A stretch of DNA of 64,000 bases from Chloroflexota bacterium (GCA_002730555.1 PCAM01000035.1:1-64000); one strand, 5' to 3'; positions 42,178 through 50,306 are shown, numbered from the stretch's first letter. Notes: generated from the letters alone by a model not told the origin. Numbers and translations are program-made.

Positions 42178-42246
42178 GCGTTTAACTCCAGTACAGCCGT
42201 ATCGCGTTACGTTCGTTTCAAGTGTGGCCGGAGTTTAGGAGAGCGC

Positions 42247-44562
42247 CTAGGGTGCGTCAAGGAACGCGTCGCCCAGTTCAGGGTCCTCGTGTTTGGCCTT
42301 TGTGGATTTGCCGGGTTCCACCTTTTTCAACCCGCTGAACTCCGCCATCAGCTTCTTGAGCCCGTTGCCGTTGCCAAACGCGACCGTTACCTCAGTGTCG
42401 CCGCCCGTGTCCACGGCCTCTATCACGATGCCGTCGCCAAACGTGGGGTGCGATACGCGGTCGGCGACCCGGAAGTCGCCCCGCTGGGCCGTTCTTACGG
42501 CACCTGACGTCACGGCCTGGCGTTTGATGTCCGTCGGGTCGTAGCCACGCGATCCGCCTGCGGCGGCGCCTCGGGCAGGCGTGACCTTTCGAACAGTCCG
42601 GGAGTTGCGGCGTATCGAGACCGTCTCGACACACGCAAGTGGAATCTCGCCGAGGAAACGCGACGGCATCATGGCGCCGCGCGATCCCCGGAATCCCCGT
42701 TGGAATGCATGGAACATGTAGAGGCGCTTTCGTGCCCGCGTCATTCCCACGTAGCAGAGCCGTCGTTCTTCTTCGGTGTCGGCGACGCTCTCCAGTGAAC
42801 GGGAGTGCGGTAGCAGTCCCTCCTCCATGCCGATCATAAAAACGGCGTCGTACTCCAGACCCTTTGCCTGGTGGAGTGTGATGAGGGTGATCGCGTCCTC
42901 GTCGTCTTCCAGCGAGTCGATGTCCGAGACGAGGGCGACGTTTTCCAAGAACTCTATGAGCCGTTCACGTGGTTCCGGGCCTTCGAAGTTTGAGGCCGAA
43001 CCACGCAGCTCCAAGATGTTGTCCCAGCGCTCCTCGCCCCGCTCTTTGTCCTCCTGGACAAGCCGCTTGTAACCGCTGCGTTCAAGTGTCAGGTCGAGGA
43101 GGTCAACAGCGGAGAGAATGATGCTTTGTTCGATTAGTCGTTCCATCAGATCAGCGAAGGCACGGACCGAATTAACGGCCCGTTTGTTGAGGGCCTCTTC
43201 CAGTCCCAACTCCTCGTCGTCGACCTGGAGGATGACGTTCAGCATCGAGGTACCGCGCGTTCTGGCGATGGTACGTATGGCGTCGACGCTGCGCGGGCTG
43301 ATGCCGCGAGCAGGCACGTTGACGATCCGTTCAAGAGCGGCATCGTCGGACGGGTTCACGGTCAGCCGAAGGTAGGCGACGGTGTCCCGTATCTCTTTTC
43401 GCTCGTAGAACTTGGTGCCGCCGACGAGCTGGTAGGTGACGCCGTGCCGGTTGCAGGCCGCCTCCATAGCGCGTGATTGCGCGTTGGTGCGGTACATGAC
43501 GGCGATCTCCCGGCGGTCGAAATCGTCCTCATCGACCAGCCGGTTGATCTCCTGTAGCACCACCCGCGCCTCTTCGTCCTCGTCGTACGCCTCACCGACC
43601 GTCACGGGAGCGCCCCTGTTGTTCTCCGTCCACAGGTCTTTTTTCAGGCGCTCATCGTTGTGGGTGATCACGCCCGATGCGGCATCCAGAATGGTCTGGG
43701 TGGAGCGGTAGCTCTGGTCCAGCGTGACGGTTTTGGTGTCCGGGTACACGGACTGGAAGTCGGTCAGGTTTCGGATATCGGCGTGTCGCCAGGAGTAGAT
43801 CGACTGATCGGGGTCGCCGACGACGCAGATGTTCTTGTGCTTCGCTGCCAGCAAACGGGCCAGCGAGAACTGGATGGCGTTTGTGTCCTGGAACTCGTCC
43901 ACGAGAACGTGCCGGTAGCGGTCCTGGTACTTCTCAAGCACCTCCGGGTTGTTCTCAAACAGCGTGTGGGCGCGGAGCAGGAGGTCGTCGAAGTCAACGG
44001 CGTTGGCTGTGGCGAGTAGCTCCGTATAACGCACGTACACGCGTGCGACGACTTCTTCGAAATAACTTTTGGAGAGCTTGGAAAGACGGGAGTCGTCGAT
44101 CATCTTGTTCTTGGCGTCTGAGATGCCGGACAGGATGGCGCGTGGTGCGAACTGCTTGGGGTCGAGGTCGAGCTCTTCCAGGATGCTGCGCACGAGCCGC
44201 TGCTGGTCGTCCCCGTCGTAGATGGAGAACGCGGGATCGAGCCCGATCTGCCCGCCATCCTGCCTGAGCACGTAGGCACAGAAGGAGTGAAAAGTGCGGA
44301 CCTGGAGGCCCGAGTTGTCACCGCCTACGAGGCTTTCAGCACGTTCCCGCAGCTCTCGGGCCGCTTTGTTGGTGAATGTGACGGCGAGCACGCGCCAGGG
44401 AGCGACGCCCTCGACGGAGGTCAGGTACGCGATGCGGTGCGCCATGACGCGCGTTTTGCCGGAGCCGGGGCCGGCCACGATGAGAAGAGGGCCTTCGGTG
44501 TGTTGCACGGCCTCTTTTTGACGGCCGCTGAGCTCGGAAAATATGTCTATTCGGGTGGTCAC
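42247..44562 (-). CDS. pcrA: ATP-dependent DNA helicase PcrA/UvrD
   Basis: A 771-residue superfamily 1A helicase acting in nucleotide excision repair, replication restart and RecA removal. Motifs: Q motif GRQKEAVQH, Walker A VAGPGSGKTR, II VDEFQDTN, III GDPDQSIYSWRHAD, IV LDQSYRS, V LITLHQAKGLEYDAVF and VI RRLCYVGMTRARKRLY. The C-terminus has the PcrA-type Tudor-like RNAP-interacting domain (HPTFGDGIVIEAVD). Start is GTG 44562. A TACAAT -10 lies only 6 bases upstream, so the message may be leaderless; no ribosome site is visible. Confidence 0.96.
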   Translation of the reverse strand: MTTRIDIFSELSGRQKEAVQHTEGPLLIVAGPGSGKTRVMAHRIAYLTSVEGVAPWRVLAVTFTNKAARELRERAESLVGGDNSGLQVRTFHSFCAYVLRQDGGQIGLDPAFSIYDGDDQQRLVRSILEELDLDPKQFAPRAILSGISDAKNKMIDDSRLSKLSKSYFEEVVARVYVRYTELLATANAVDFDDLLLRAHTLFENNPEVLEKYQDRYRHVLVDEFQDTNAIQFSLARLLAAKHKNICVVGDPDQSIYSWRHADIRNLTDFQSVYPDTKTVTLDQSYRSTQTILDAASGVITHNDERLKKDLWTENNRGAPVTVGEAYDEDEEARVVLQEINRLVDEDDFDRREIAVMYRTNAQSRAMEAACNRHGVTYQLVGGTKFYERKEIRDTVAYLRLTVNPSDDAALERIVNVPARGISPRSVDAIRTIARTRGTSMLNVILQVDDEELGLEEALNKRAVNSVRAFADLMERLIEQSIILSAVDLLDLTLERSGYKRLVQEDKERGEERWDNILELRGSASNFEGPEPRERLIEFLENVALVSDIDSLEDDEDAITLITLHQAKGLEYDAVFMIGMEEGLLPHSRSLESVADTEEERRLCYVGMTRARKRLYMFHAFQRGFRGSRGAMMPSRFLGEIPLACVETVSIRRNSRTVRKVTPARGAAAGGSRGYDPTDIKRQAVTSGAVRTAQRGDFRVADRVSHPTFGDGIVIEAVDTGGDTEVTVAFGNGNGLKKLMAEFSGLKKVEPGKSTKAKHEDPELGDAFLDAP

Positions 44563-44586
44563 GAGTCGATTGTAGCGGTCTCACGG
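44562..44586 (-). promoter_or_regulatory. Promoter-like element directly at the pcrA start
   Basis: On the minus strand CCGTGAGACCGCTACAAT (44586-44569) ends in a -10-like TACAAT six bases before the GTG of pcrA. The same 18 bases with one change (TATAAT) occur at 49326-49309 before the DRTGG gene. No -35 hexamer is apparent. Confidence 0.5.
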
Positions 44587-44717
44587 TCAGTGATCGGCGT
44601 CGTTTGGCACGGTTGTGTCGGACGACGGTTCTCCTCGCCCGATCCTGACCTCATGATCGACATACCTTCACTAAACCCAGCCTGAGGTTCTCGACGGGTC
44701 CGTCGCACAACAACGTT

Positions 44718-44754
44718 CCCCCTATCCCGGCGGGAGAGGGTTAGGGTGAGGGAG
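44718..44754. repeat. Dispersed CCCCCTATCCCGGCGGGAGAGGG repeat
   Basis: A hairpin-forming CCC...GGCGGGAGAGGG segment followed by TTAGGGTGAGGG, in the gap before the methyltransferase. A related inverted copy is at 45949-46011 (CCCTCACCC ... CTCTCCTGGCGGGAGAGG). Confidence 0.45.
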
Positions 44755-44797
44755 AAGTTCCTCTTTTGTAGACGCGTCTATTTGAAATCAAGGAAAG

Positions 44798-45679
44798 ATG
44801 ACAGCCATCACGCACCGGCACGGCTCTGATAAGCCCGATCCAACAACCTTCGGCCCGGGTTCTGAAGAACGGCTCGACCGGTCCGATCGGTTTTACGAAT
44901 TGACCCATCGTCATATCGTCGAGTGGCTAGCCCCGGGAACCGGTAGTCGCGTTCTTGACGCCGGGTGCGGGACTGCGGGGTTCACGGAGTTGCTGGCGGA
45001 GTCGGTTGGTGATGGCGTTCACGTGGATGCCGCCGATACGAGTAAGCATTTGCTGGAGTACAACCGGTCACGTTTTGCGGATGATCCGATCGGCAAGCGC
45101 ATCCGATTTCACGAAGCGCCTATCCAGGATTTGCCGTTTGAGGATGGGGCTTTCAATCTGGTGTGGAGCAGTCGCGCGGTCCACCACCTGGCGGATCAGT
45201 TGACCGGTGTGCGCGAGCTGGCAAGGGTGGTTGCGCCCGGCGGCAGGCTGGCGATTCGCGAGGGCGGGGTGGCGGCGCGGTTTATGCCGACAACGATGGA
45301 TCTGACGGGGACCGGGCTGAACGAGCGGCTGGCCGATGCGATGGAGAGTTGGTTCGCAAGCCACGTCCATTTTGCGGAGGACGCGGTCCCCTACCCCTAC
45401 GGCTGGGCACAGTTGCTCCGGGACGCCGGCATGACGGACATTACCGCCCGGACCTTCGTCCACGAGTTCTTACCGCCGTTCAGCGAATTGCAGCAATCGT
45501 TCCTGTTGGGCGGATTGACGCGCTGGGCGACAGACGAGTCACGGAAGGATTATCTTCCTGCGGCGGATCGTTCTGCGTTGCGGCGGTTGGTCGACCCTGA
45601 CGACGCCGAGTACGTGTTCAACCGGCCGGATCTTCACTTCATAGAGGGGATTACGGTTTACGTGGGGACGGGCGCGTAG
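44798..45679 (+). CDS. SAM-dependent methyltransferase, class I
   Basis: A 293-residue Rossmann-fold methyltransferase of the UbiE/Methyltransf_11 kind. Motif I is VLDAGCGTAGFTELL, the acidic end of strand 2 is VDAADTS, motif post-I/II is DLPFEDGAFNLVWSSRAVHH, and motif III is VAPGGRLAIREGG. The C-terminal half is longer than the minimal fold and likely forms the substrate lid. Substrate unknown. It is flanked on both sides by repeat-containing intergenic DNA, with no obvious functional partner. Confidence 0.82.
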   Translation: MTAITHRHGSDKPDPTTFGPGSEERLDRSDRFYELTHRHIVEWLAPGTGSRVLDAGCGTAGFTELLAESVGDGVHVDAADTSKHLLEYNRSRFADDPIGKRIRFHEAPIQDLPFEDGAFNLVWSSRAVHHLADQLTGVRELARVVAPGGRLAIREGGVAARFMPTTMDLTGTGLNERLADAMESWFASHVHFAEDAVPYPYGWAQLLRDAGMTDITARTFVHEFLPPFSELQQSFLLGGLTRWATDESRKDYLPAADRSALRRLVDPDDAEYVFNRPDLHFIEGITVYVGTGA

Positions 45680-45686
45680 TCGCGGG

Positions 45687-45720
45687 AGCACGGATCCTGA
45701 ATCGAGTTCAGGGTGACAGG
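45687..45720. repeat. Dispersed GGATCCTGA...TCAGGGTGACAGG repeat
   Basis: Imperfect palindrome (CCTGAATCGAGTTCAGG) followed by GTGACAGG. Same plan as 13251-13282. Confidence 0.45.
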
Positions 45721-45791
45721 TCGAGGTTGCCGCTCGGAACGCATCGTTCTTGGAGGGCTTCAGGAAACGATACTGGCGTCGACGCGTGAGT

Positions 45792-45840
45792 TGGGCGGAT
45801 TCGATCCGCCCCCGGGCGGGGGCAAGCACCGCCCCTACGA
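45792..45840. repeat. Dispersed double GGGCGG/CCGCCC repeat
   Basis: TGGGCGGATTCGATCCGCCC is a near-perfect hairpin, directly followed by CCGGGCGGGGGCAAGCACCG and CCCCTACGA, a second unit of the family also seen at 13325-13352 and 26178-26205. Confidence 0.5.
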
Positions 45841-45948
45841 TGTCGTTGCCGTTCAAGGCAACTACTCTGTCAGCCCGAGCGCAACCGAGGGACCTTTACC
45901 AAAACGCTGTCCTGCGAACCAAACACGGGGTCGCCGAAACCTTTATCC

Positions 45949-46011
45949 TCCCTCACCCTTCCGCCAAGCGGAAGGGCAGGCTCCCAACCTCTCCTGGCGG
46001 GAGAGGGGGGC
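45949..46011. repeat. Dispersed CCTCACCCTTCCGCC...GGCGGGAGAGG repeat
   Basis: Two hairpins in tandem: CCCTTCCGCCAAGCGGAAGG and CCTCTCCTGGCGGGAGAGG. Related to the single hairpin at 44718-44754 in the opposite sense. Confidence 0.45.
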
Positions 46012-46065
46012 CGCAGAGACGTCCGAGGTCGCGGCCGGTCAATGGAAGTTCACGCAATCAGCCAT

Positions 46066-46085
46066 GGGCGTATTGCCATACGCCC
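46066..46085. repeat. Palindrome GGGCGTAT TGCC ATACGCCC
   Basis: A perfect 8-base inverted repeat with a 4-base loop, directly before the 3' end of the enolase-superfamily gene. A second copy lies at 47498-47517, so the pair brackets that gene. Confidence 0.55.
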
Positions 46086-46099
46086 CACAACCCTTCTGC

Positions 46100-47251
46100 T
46101 TACGGCCCCTCGTCTTTCCAGGTGCGGAGGGCACGAGTTGGGAAGCGTTGGTATGCGAATTCGTTGAAGGCTGTTTCGTCTATTTCTATGCCGAGGCCGG
46201 GGGCGTCGGGGAGTTGGATGTAGCCGCCGGACTGGATGAGGGGTGAGGAGACTTTGGTACCGAGTTCTTCGTAGGGAACGAAGTATTCGGTGATGAGGAA
46301 GTTTGGCATTGTGGCCGAGGCCTGCACAGTGGCGGCGAGGCCCAACACGGTCGAGTTGTAGTTGTGCGGCGACATCGCTACGTAATTGGGCTCGGCCATT
46401 GCCGCGATCTCTTTCAGCTCCAGGATTCCACCCACGCTGCACACGTCCGGGTTGAGGATGTCGGCCGCTCGCTTTTCCAGCACAGGGCGGAAGCCGGTCT
46501 TGTTGTAGATCGCCTCGCCGGTGACAACCGGGAGCGAGATCTGGCTCCGGATTTCTGCCATCGTATCCAGGTTTTCCGCCGGGCATGGCTCCTCGAACCA
46601 GAAGGGTTCATAGGAGGCGAGCAGGTTCGCCATCTCGATGGCGTGCATCGGCGCGAAGCGACGGTGGACGTCCAGCAGGATGTCGACGTCCGGGCCAACG
46701 GTCTCCCGCATCTTCTTGACGACCTTCTCGGCGTGCCGGATGTGGTCTTTTGGAACGAGCGTGCGCCACGGGCCGGGGGTCGGCTCCAGCTTCATCGCCG
46801 TGAATCCCAGCTCAAGCACCTTCTCGGCGGCCCGTGCGTAGTCGTCCGGATCCTCAGCACCGAAACTCCAGCCGTTGGCGTAAACGCGGATCTTGTCTCG
46901 CACCGGTCCGCCGAGCAGGTTGTAAATCGGCTGATCCGTAGCCTTTCCAACGATGTCCCAGAGGGCGATTTCAATGCCGCTGACGGCGCTCCACAGTTCC
47001 ATCGCTCCCCGGCGTTGAGCGTAGTCGTCGTAGGCGAGGTGGGTGGTGAAGTGCTTGATCTGGAACGGGTCGCGGCCCTCCAAATAACGGGCAAGTTCTT
47101 CTATGTGCGAGGTAATGGCGATGTCGCGGTCGTACTGCGTGTACGACTCGCCCCAGCCGGTGATCCCGGCATCGGTTTCGACCTTGACGAAGATCCAGTT
47201 TTTACGCCAGCCGGTGTGGAGGATGAACGGGGTAACGTTTGTGATTTTCAT
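46100..47251 (-). CDS. Enolase-superfamily sugar-acid dehydratase, galactonate-dehydratase-like
   Basis: A 383-residue mandelate racemase subgroup member. Metal ligands are visible in order: Asp in LLDVHRRF, Glu in WFEEPCP, Glu in VTGEAIYN. The Asp-x-His-x-Arg of DVHRR matches the D-galactonate dehydratase pattern in which the His is the general acid, and SPHNYNS holds the general base His. Such enzymes abstract the alpha proton of sugar acids and eliminate water. The start is ATG 47251 (MKITNVTPFILHTG); a longer frame upstream is non-homologous. Paired with the RraA-like gene upstream, it suggests sugar-acid or keto-acid catabolism. Enolase-superfamily paralogues are abundant in SAR202. Confidence 0.85.
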   Translation of the reverse strand: MKITNVTPFILHTGWRKNWIFVKVETDAGITGWGESYTQYDRDIAITSHIEELARYLEGRDPFQIKHFTTHLAYDDYAQRRGAMELWSAVSGIEIALWDIVGKATDQPIYNLLGGPVRDKIRVYANGWSFGAEDPDDYARAAEKVLELGFTAMKLEPTPGPWRTLVPKDHIRHAEKVVKKMRETVGPDVDILLDVHRRFAPMHAIEMANLLASYEPFWFEEPCPAENLDTMAEIRSQISLPVVTGEAIYNKTGFRPVLEKRAADILNPDVCSVGGILELKEIAAMAEPNYVAMSPHNYNSTVLGLAATVQASATMPNFLITEYFVPYEELGTKVSSPLIQSGGYIQLPDAPGLGIEIDETAFNEFAYQRFPTRALRTWKDEGP

Positions 47252-47497
47252 AGCGGCGCCATCATGCAACGGGCGCGGGTGAGGTGCAATTGGGCGTAAA
47301 TGTTGGAAGCATGTGGGAATCCAGAGTTGGTTGAGGTGGTATCCGGGCGTTTTGGCAAAACAACGCGCTACCGAAGGACTTTGGGCGAGCGCGCGTTGTT
47401 GTTTGATCCGGCCCTTCGAGAGCCTCTGGGCACGGTTGGGTCGCGTCGCCTGGCGATTCAGGTCATTCCGAATAGCGCGGGCGGATGCGGGAGGCCG

Positions 47498-47517
47498 TGG
47501 GCGTATTGCCATACGCC
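47498..47517. repeat. Palindrome GGGCGTAT TGCC ATACGCC (second copy)
   Basis: Same sequence as 46066-46085 except the last base, positioned just after the RraA-like gene's stop codon. The 276-base gap around it (47252-47527) holds no gene that I can support. Confidence 0.5.
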
Positions 47518-47527
47518 GATCGACGTT

Positions 47528-48196
47528 CTACAGAATCCCGTATTTGGCGTAAACCTCTGCGAGGGATTTGCCGGTTAGCAGCTCGTCTCTCGTCGCGTTT
47601 TCTCCTTCGGTCTTTTCAAATGCGCCGTTGAGCGTGGCGTCCAGGATCTCCGATGGGATCACGACGATGCCGTCGACATCGGCAAACAGGTAGTCGCCGG
47701 GTTTCATGGCGACGCCGCCGCATTCGACCTCTACGTCGGCGGCGGTCATTTCGTGTCGGCCTCCGCCATCGAGCGGGCTGACGCCGTTTGTGAAGACAGG
47801 GAAGCCGACTTCACGAATCAGTTGGACGTCACGGATCTGTCCGTCTGTGACCAGGCCTGCTGCACCGCGCCCCATGGCGGCCGCCGTCAGGAGTTCTCCC
47901 CAGGTCGCCGCAACTCTTCGCGTCGCGCAGGACCGCACGAGCACGTCGCCGGGATTGAGATCGTCCATGACTTTGATGGTCAGCTCGTACGGATTGTCGG
48001 GTCGTGGAGTGCCCGGCTCCACGTCCTCTATCAGCGCCGTACGCACCGGCCCGAACAGTGTTTTTGATTCGTCCAGCGGTCGGATATGCCGGTCCATCGC
48101 CTGGTTGAGATATCCGAGCGAGTCCATGGTGTCGCAGATCACGGAGGAGTTGAGTTCGGTGCTAACGCGCTGGATGGTGGCCTCATCTAAGGACAC
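47528..48196 (-). CDS. RraA-like protein (HMG/CHA aldolase or oxaloacetate decarboxylase family)
   Basis: A 222-residue RraA-fold protein. The signature GRGAAGLVTDGQIRDVQLI contains the Gly-rich loop, Asp and Arg that bind Mg2+ and pyruvate in HMG/CHA aldolases, and PGDYLFADVDGIVVIP is the typical C-terminal block. Its RraA namesake in E. coli inhibits RNase E, but most homologues in catabolic clusters are class II aldolases or decarboxylases. The GTG at 48196 has AGAGG about 8 bases upstream. Located just upstream of the galactonate-dehydratase-like gene on the same strand, it may cleave the product of that or a related pathway. Confidence 0.83.
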   Translation of the reverse strand: MSLDEATIQRVSTELNSSVICDTMDSLGYLNQAMDRHIRPLDESKTLFGPVRTALIEDVEPGTPRPDNPYELTIKVMDDLNPGDVLVRSCATRRVAATWGELLTAAAMGRGAAGLVTDGQIRDVQLIREVGFPVFTNGVSPLDGGGRHEMTAADVEVECGGVAMKPGDYLFADVDGIVVIPSEILDATLNGAFEKTEGENATRDELLTGKSLAEVYAKYGIL

Positions 48197-48265
48197 GGGA
48201 TTACCTCTTCTACTGGCTGTTGGGCGAGGACGAACACCTTCTCACGACCGGAGAGGGGGGCTCGA

Positions 48266-49252
48266 TTAACCGGTGGCGGGCCGGGCGACTGCGGAGTCGA
48301 TGCGGTCCAGGTCCAAACGCTCTGCCGCCAGATCGCTGAATCGCTCCAGCTTGGCCGGGTGGTCGAAGTGTGAGTATTCGAGGAACCGCTCAAGCTCCTC
48401 CGCGGCCTCTTGAGTATCTTTGTCGACCACCGTCACAGGAACCTGGCGTTTGTCGGCCTCGTAGTAGACGTACTCGACCGGCTTGACACCCCGGGTGAGG
48501 ATGAGGGCTTTGATGGGGGTGGCGAGAGCTGCGATAGCGAGATCCGGGCGATCGCCGCGCACGAGGACGGCGGCGTTTTCCTGCGATGAGAAGTAGTGCG
48601 GGCCCCAGTCCAGGACGATTCCGCCGATGAGGACGTTCTCGACCAGTTCGTCGGCGTGCTCTTCCCATTCCAGCCACTCGCCGCCGAGGCATTCGTGCAT
48701 GGCCCGGGCAGTGACGGCGACCAACCGGCGGTCTTCCGGGATTGCGCCGATGTACGGCAGCCCCGCAGCTTCAAGCGCGGGGACGATCTCAGATTCGAGA
48801 TCGTGGCCCTGGTGTCTTGGAGCGTTGTTGATGACGATTCCGACCAGGCGGTCGCCGTATGCCGGCGCGGATTCGATCGCTGATATGTATTCGGACTGCC
48901 CCGCCAGCAGCACGACGCCAGCGTCGAGTTCGTCAGCGAGTAAGCGGTTCGAGTCATGCTCTCCGGAGAGGCCCTCTATCACCGCGACCGCGCTCGCGCC
49001 GCTGCCGCCAGCGGCCTGTGCGGCCTGGCGGACTTGATCTTCAGATGGCGCGCCGCTGGCGGCGATCGGGTCGATGGCTTTTGCGCCAGCAACCAGCGTT
49101 TTCATTGCCGCCGCATCTACGTCATCTACGGCTCCGAAGGCTTTGCCGAGCGACACGGTTGCGCCATCGGCCAGCAGTCGGGCGGAGTAGGTGGCGGCGA
49201 AGGCGGTTTTGCCAGCGCCGGGTGAGGTGGAGACGACGAGGAGGGCGGGCAT
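48266..49252 (-). CDS. AAA_26/DRTGG-domain protein (phosphotransacetylase N-terminal-like)
   Basis: A 328-residue protein beginning with a dethiobiotin-synthetase-like P-loop (VVSTSPGAGKTAFAATYS), followed by an acidic nucleotide-binding region and a DRTGG-type domain from about residue 210 (ENVLIGGIVLDWGPHYFSSQ, VLVRGDRPDLAIAAL). This arrangement equals the regulatory N-terminal part of long Pta enzymes, without the acetyltransferase domain. Stand-alone versions are common in Chloroflexota and Archaea and of unknown role, possibly nucleotide sensing. It is preceded by a TATAAT element shared with pcrA. Confidence 0.78.
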   Translation of the reverse strand: MPALLVVSTSPGAGKTAFAATYSARLLADGATVSLGKAFGAVDDVDAAAMKTLVAGAKAIDPIAASGAPSEDQVRQAAQAAGGSGASAVAVIEGLSGEHDSNRLLADELDAGVVLLAGQSEYISAIESAPAYGDRLVGIVINNAPRHQGHDLESEIVPALEAAGLPYIGAIPEDRRLVAVTARAMHECLGGEWLEWEEHADELVENVLIGGIVLDWGPHYFSSQENAAVLVRGDRPDLAIAALATPIKALILTRGVKPVEYVYYEADKRQVPVTVVDKDTQEAAEELERFLEYSHFDHPAKLERFSDLAAERLDLDRIDSAVARPATG

Positions 49253-49308
49253 GGGGTCCCTTAAGGTTTTGGTGGACCTAGTTGAGGTGGGGCCACGAGT
49301 TGCCCGGA

Positions 49309-49326
49309 ATTATAGCGGTCTCACGG
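49309..49326 (-). promoter_or_regulatory. TATAAT promoter element shared with pcrA
   Basis: On the minus strand CCGTGAGACCGCTATAAT: a perfect -10 hexamer preceded by the same 12 bases as at pcrA. Transcription would begin about 50 bases before the gene at 49252. No -35 match. Confidence 0.55.
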
Positions 49327-49449
49327 CCCACGCTGCCGCCGGGAGCCGCCGACGCCGTGAGGTTTGCCTGAGGAGACCAGAGATTGGCGACGCCTCGACC
49401 GATACTGTGGTTGAAGTGGTGGAGTTTGTCTGAGACGATGGATCGCCGG

Positions 49450-49525
<76 letters not shown>

Positions 49526-49537
49526 CCGGCTCGAACG

Positions 49538-49580
49538 TAAAACGGCCCCGGAGAGCATTGCGCTTACCGGGGCCGTTTTT
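49538..49580 (+). terminator. Intrinsic terminator of tRNA-Phe
   Basis: AAAACGGCCCCGG pairs with CCGGGGCCGTTTT across a 15-base loop and ends in TTTTTATC, 13 bases after the tRNA. Confidence 0.85.
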
Positions 49581-49751
49581 ATCTTGCAGCTATTGCTGTG
49601 GAAATCTGTTCCGAGAGTCAGGAAGGCGCGGGTGATTTGATGGCAGGCGTTAGCGTCCGGGCCGTCGCTCCTCTGGACGCGGCAGCCTTTTCACGTCATT
49701 CGCTGTTGATAACCATCGGGCCCAGACGAGGATGAGGCGCTACTTGATCTG

Positions 49752-49807
49752 ACGATTCAAATGAAAAGGGCGGCCCGCTGACGGACCGCCCTTTTCATTT
49801 GAATCGT
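49752..49807. terminator. 22-base perfect inverted repeat, probable bidirectional terminator
   Basis: Each arm is 22 bases (from ACGATTC to AGGGCGG and its complement) with a 12-base loop. The inner GGGCGG/CCGCCC followed by TTTTCATTT makes a terminator on either strand. It sits 22 bases after the IscA-like gene's stop. The stem is much longer than an ordinary terminator needs. The bases between 49581 and 49751 contain no gene that I can support. Confidence 0.6.
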
Positions 49808-49829
49808 TAACCCGGAACACTGGTCGAGG

Positions 49830-50306
49830 TTAGTGGGAGTGGCCCCCACCGCCGCAACCGCAGGCTCCACCGCCGCCGCCGCCACATCCGCCGCCGCCAC
49901 CACCGCATGCGCAGCCACCCGCCTGAGCGCTCGGGTCGCCCTGAGCCTGTGCACCACCGCCACCGCAGCCGCAAGCATCGCCGCATCCGCCTGCACTGGG
50001 AAAGTTGGGGTTGGAGATTACAAATCCGCTGCGCTGCAGGCCATCGACGTAATCAATGCTCGAGCCCTGCAGAAGCGGGGAGCTCTCGGCGTCTACGACG
50101 ATCTTGACGCCGAAGTATTCGATCAGCGTGTCACTGTCTTCCGGGGCCTCTTCGAGGCCGAGGATGTATTCCACGCCACCCATGGCGCCCGGTGCGAGAG
50201 AGACCCGGATAATGCCGTCATCGGCTTCTTGCTCGGCGAGGACTTCCTTGAACTTCGAGGAAGCAGCCTCGGTAACCGTGATCAGGGCCGAGTTCTCGAT
50301 CACCAT
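49830..50306 (-). CDS. IscA/HesB-like protein with Gly/Cys/His-rich tail
   Basis: A 158-residue A-type iron-sulfur carrier-like protein. The core (ITVTEAASSKFKEVLAEQ, IEYFGVKIVVDAESSPLLQG, SIDYVDGLQRSGFVISNPN) is typical. The first cluster Cys of the family, normally in a GGCSG loop, is absent (PGAMGGVEY). The C-terminal Cys-Gly-Cys motif is expanded into a tail of about 50 residues, almost all Gly with scattered Cys and ending GGGGHSH. It may bind metal differently from IscA. The ATG at 50306 has GGAG 7 bases upstream. Confidence 0.82.
   Translation of the reverse strand: MVIENSALITVTEAASSKFKEVLAEQEADDGIIRVSLAPGAMGGVEYILGLEEAPEDSDTLIEYFGVKIVVDAESSPLLQGSSIDYVDGLQRSGFVISNPNFPSAGGCGDACGCGGGGAQAQGDPSAQAGGCACGGGGGGCGGGGGGACGCGGGGHSH

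Larger units (their letters stand above)
45680..46099. other. Repeat-rich intergenic region
   Basis: About 420 bases between the convergent methyltransferase and enolase-superfamily genes. It contains four different short dispersed repeats (45687-45720, 45792-45840, 45949-46011, 46066-46085) and no supportable gene. Short frames here simply read through the repeats. Confidence 0.6.
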
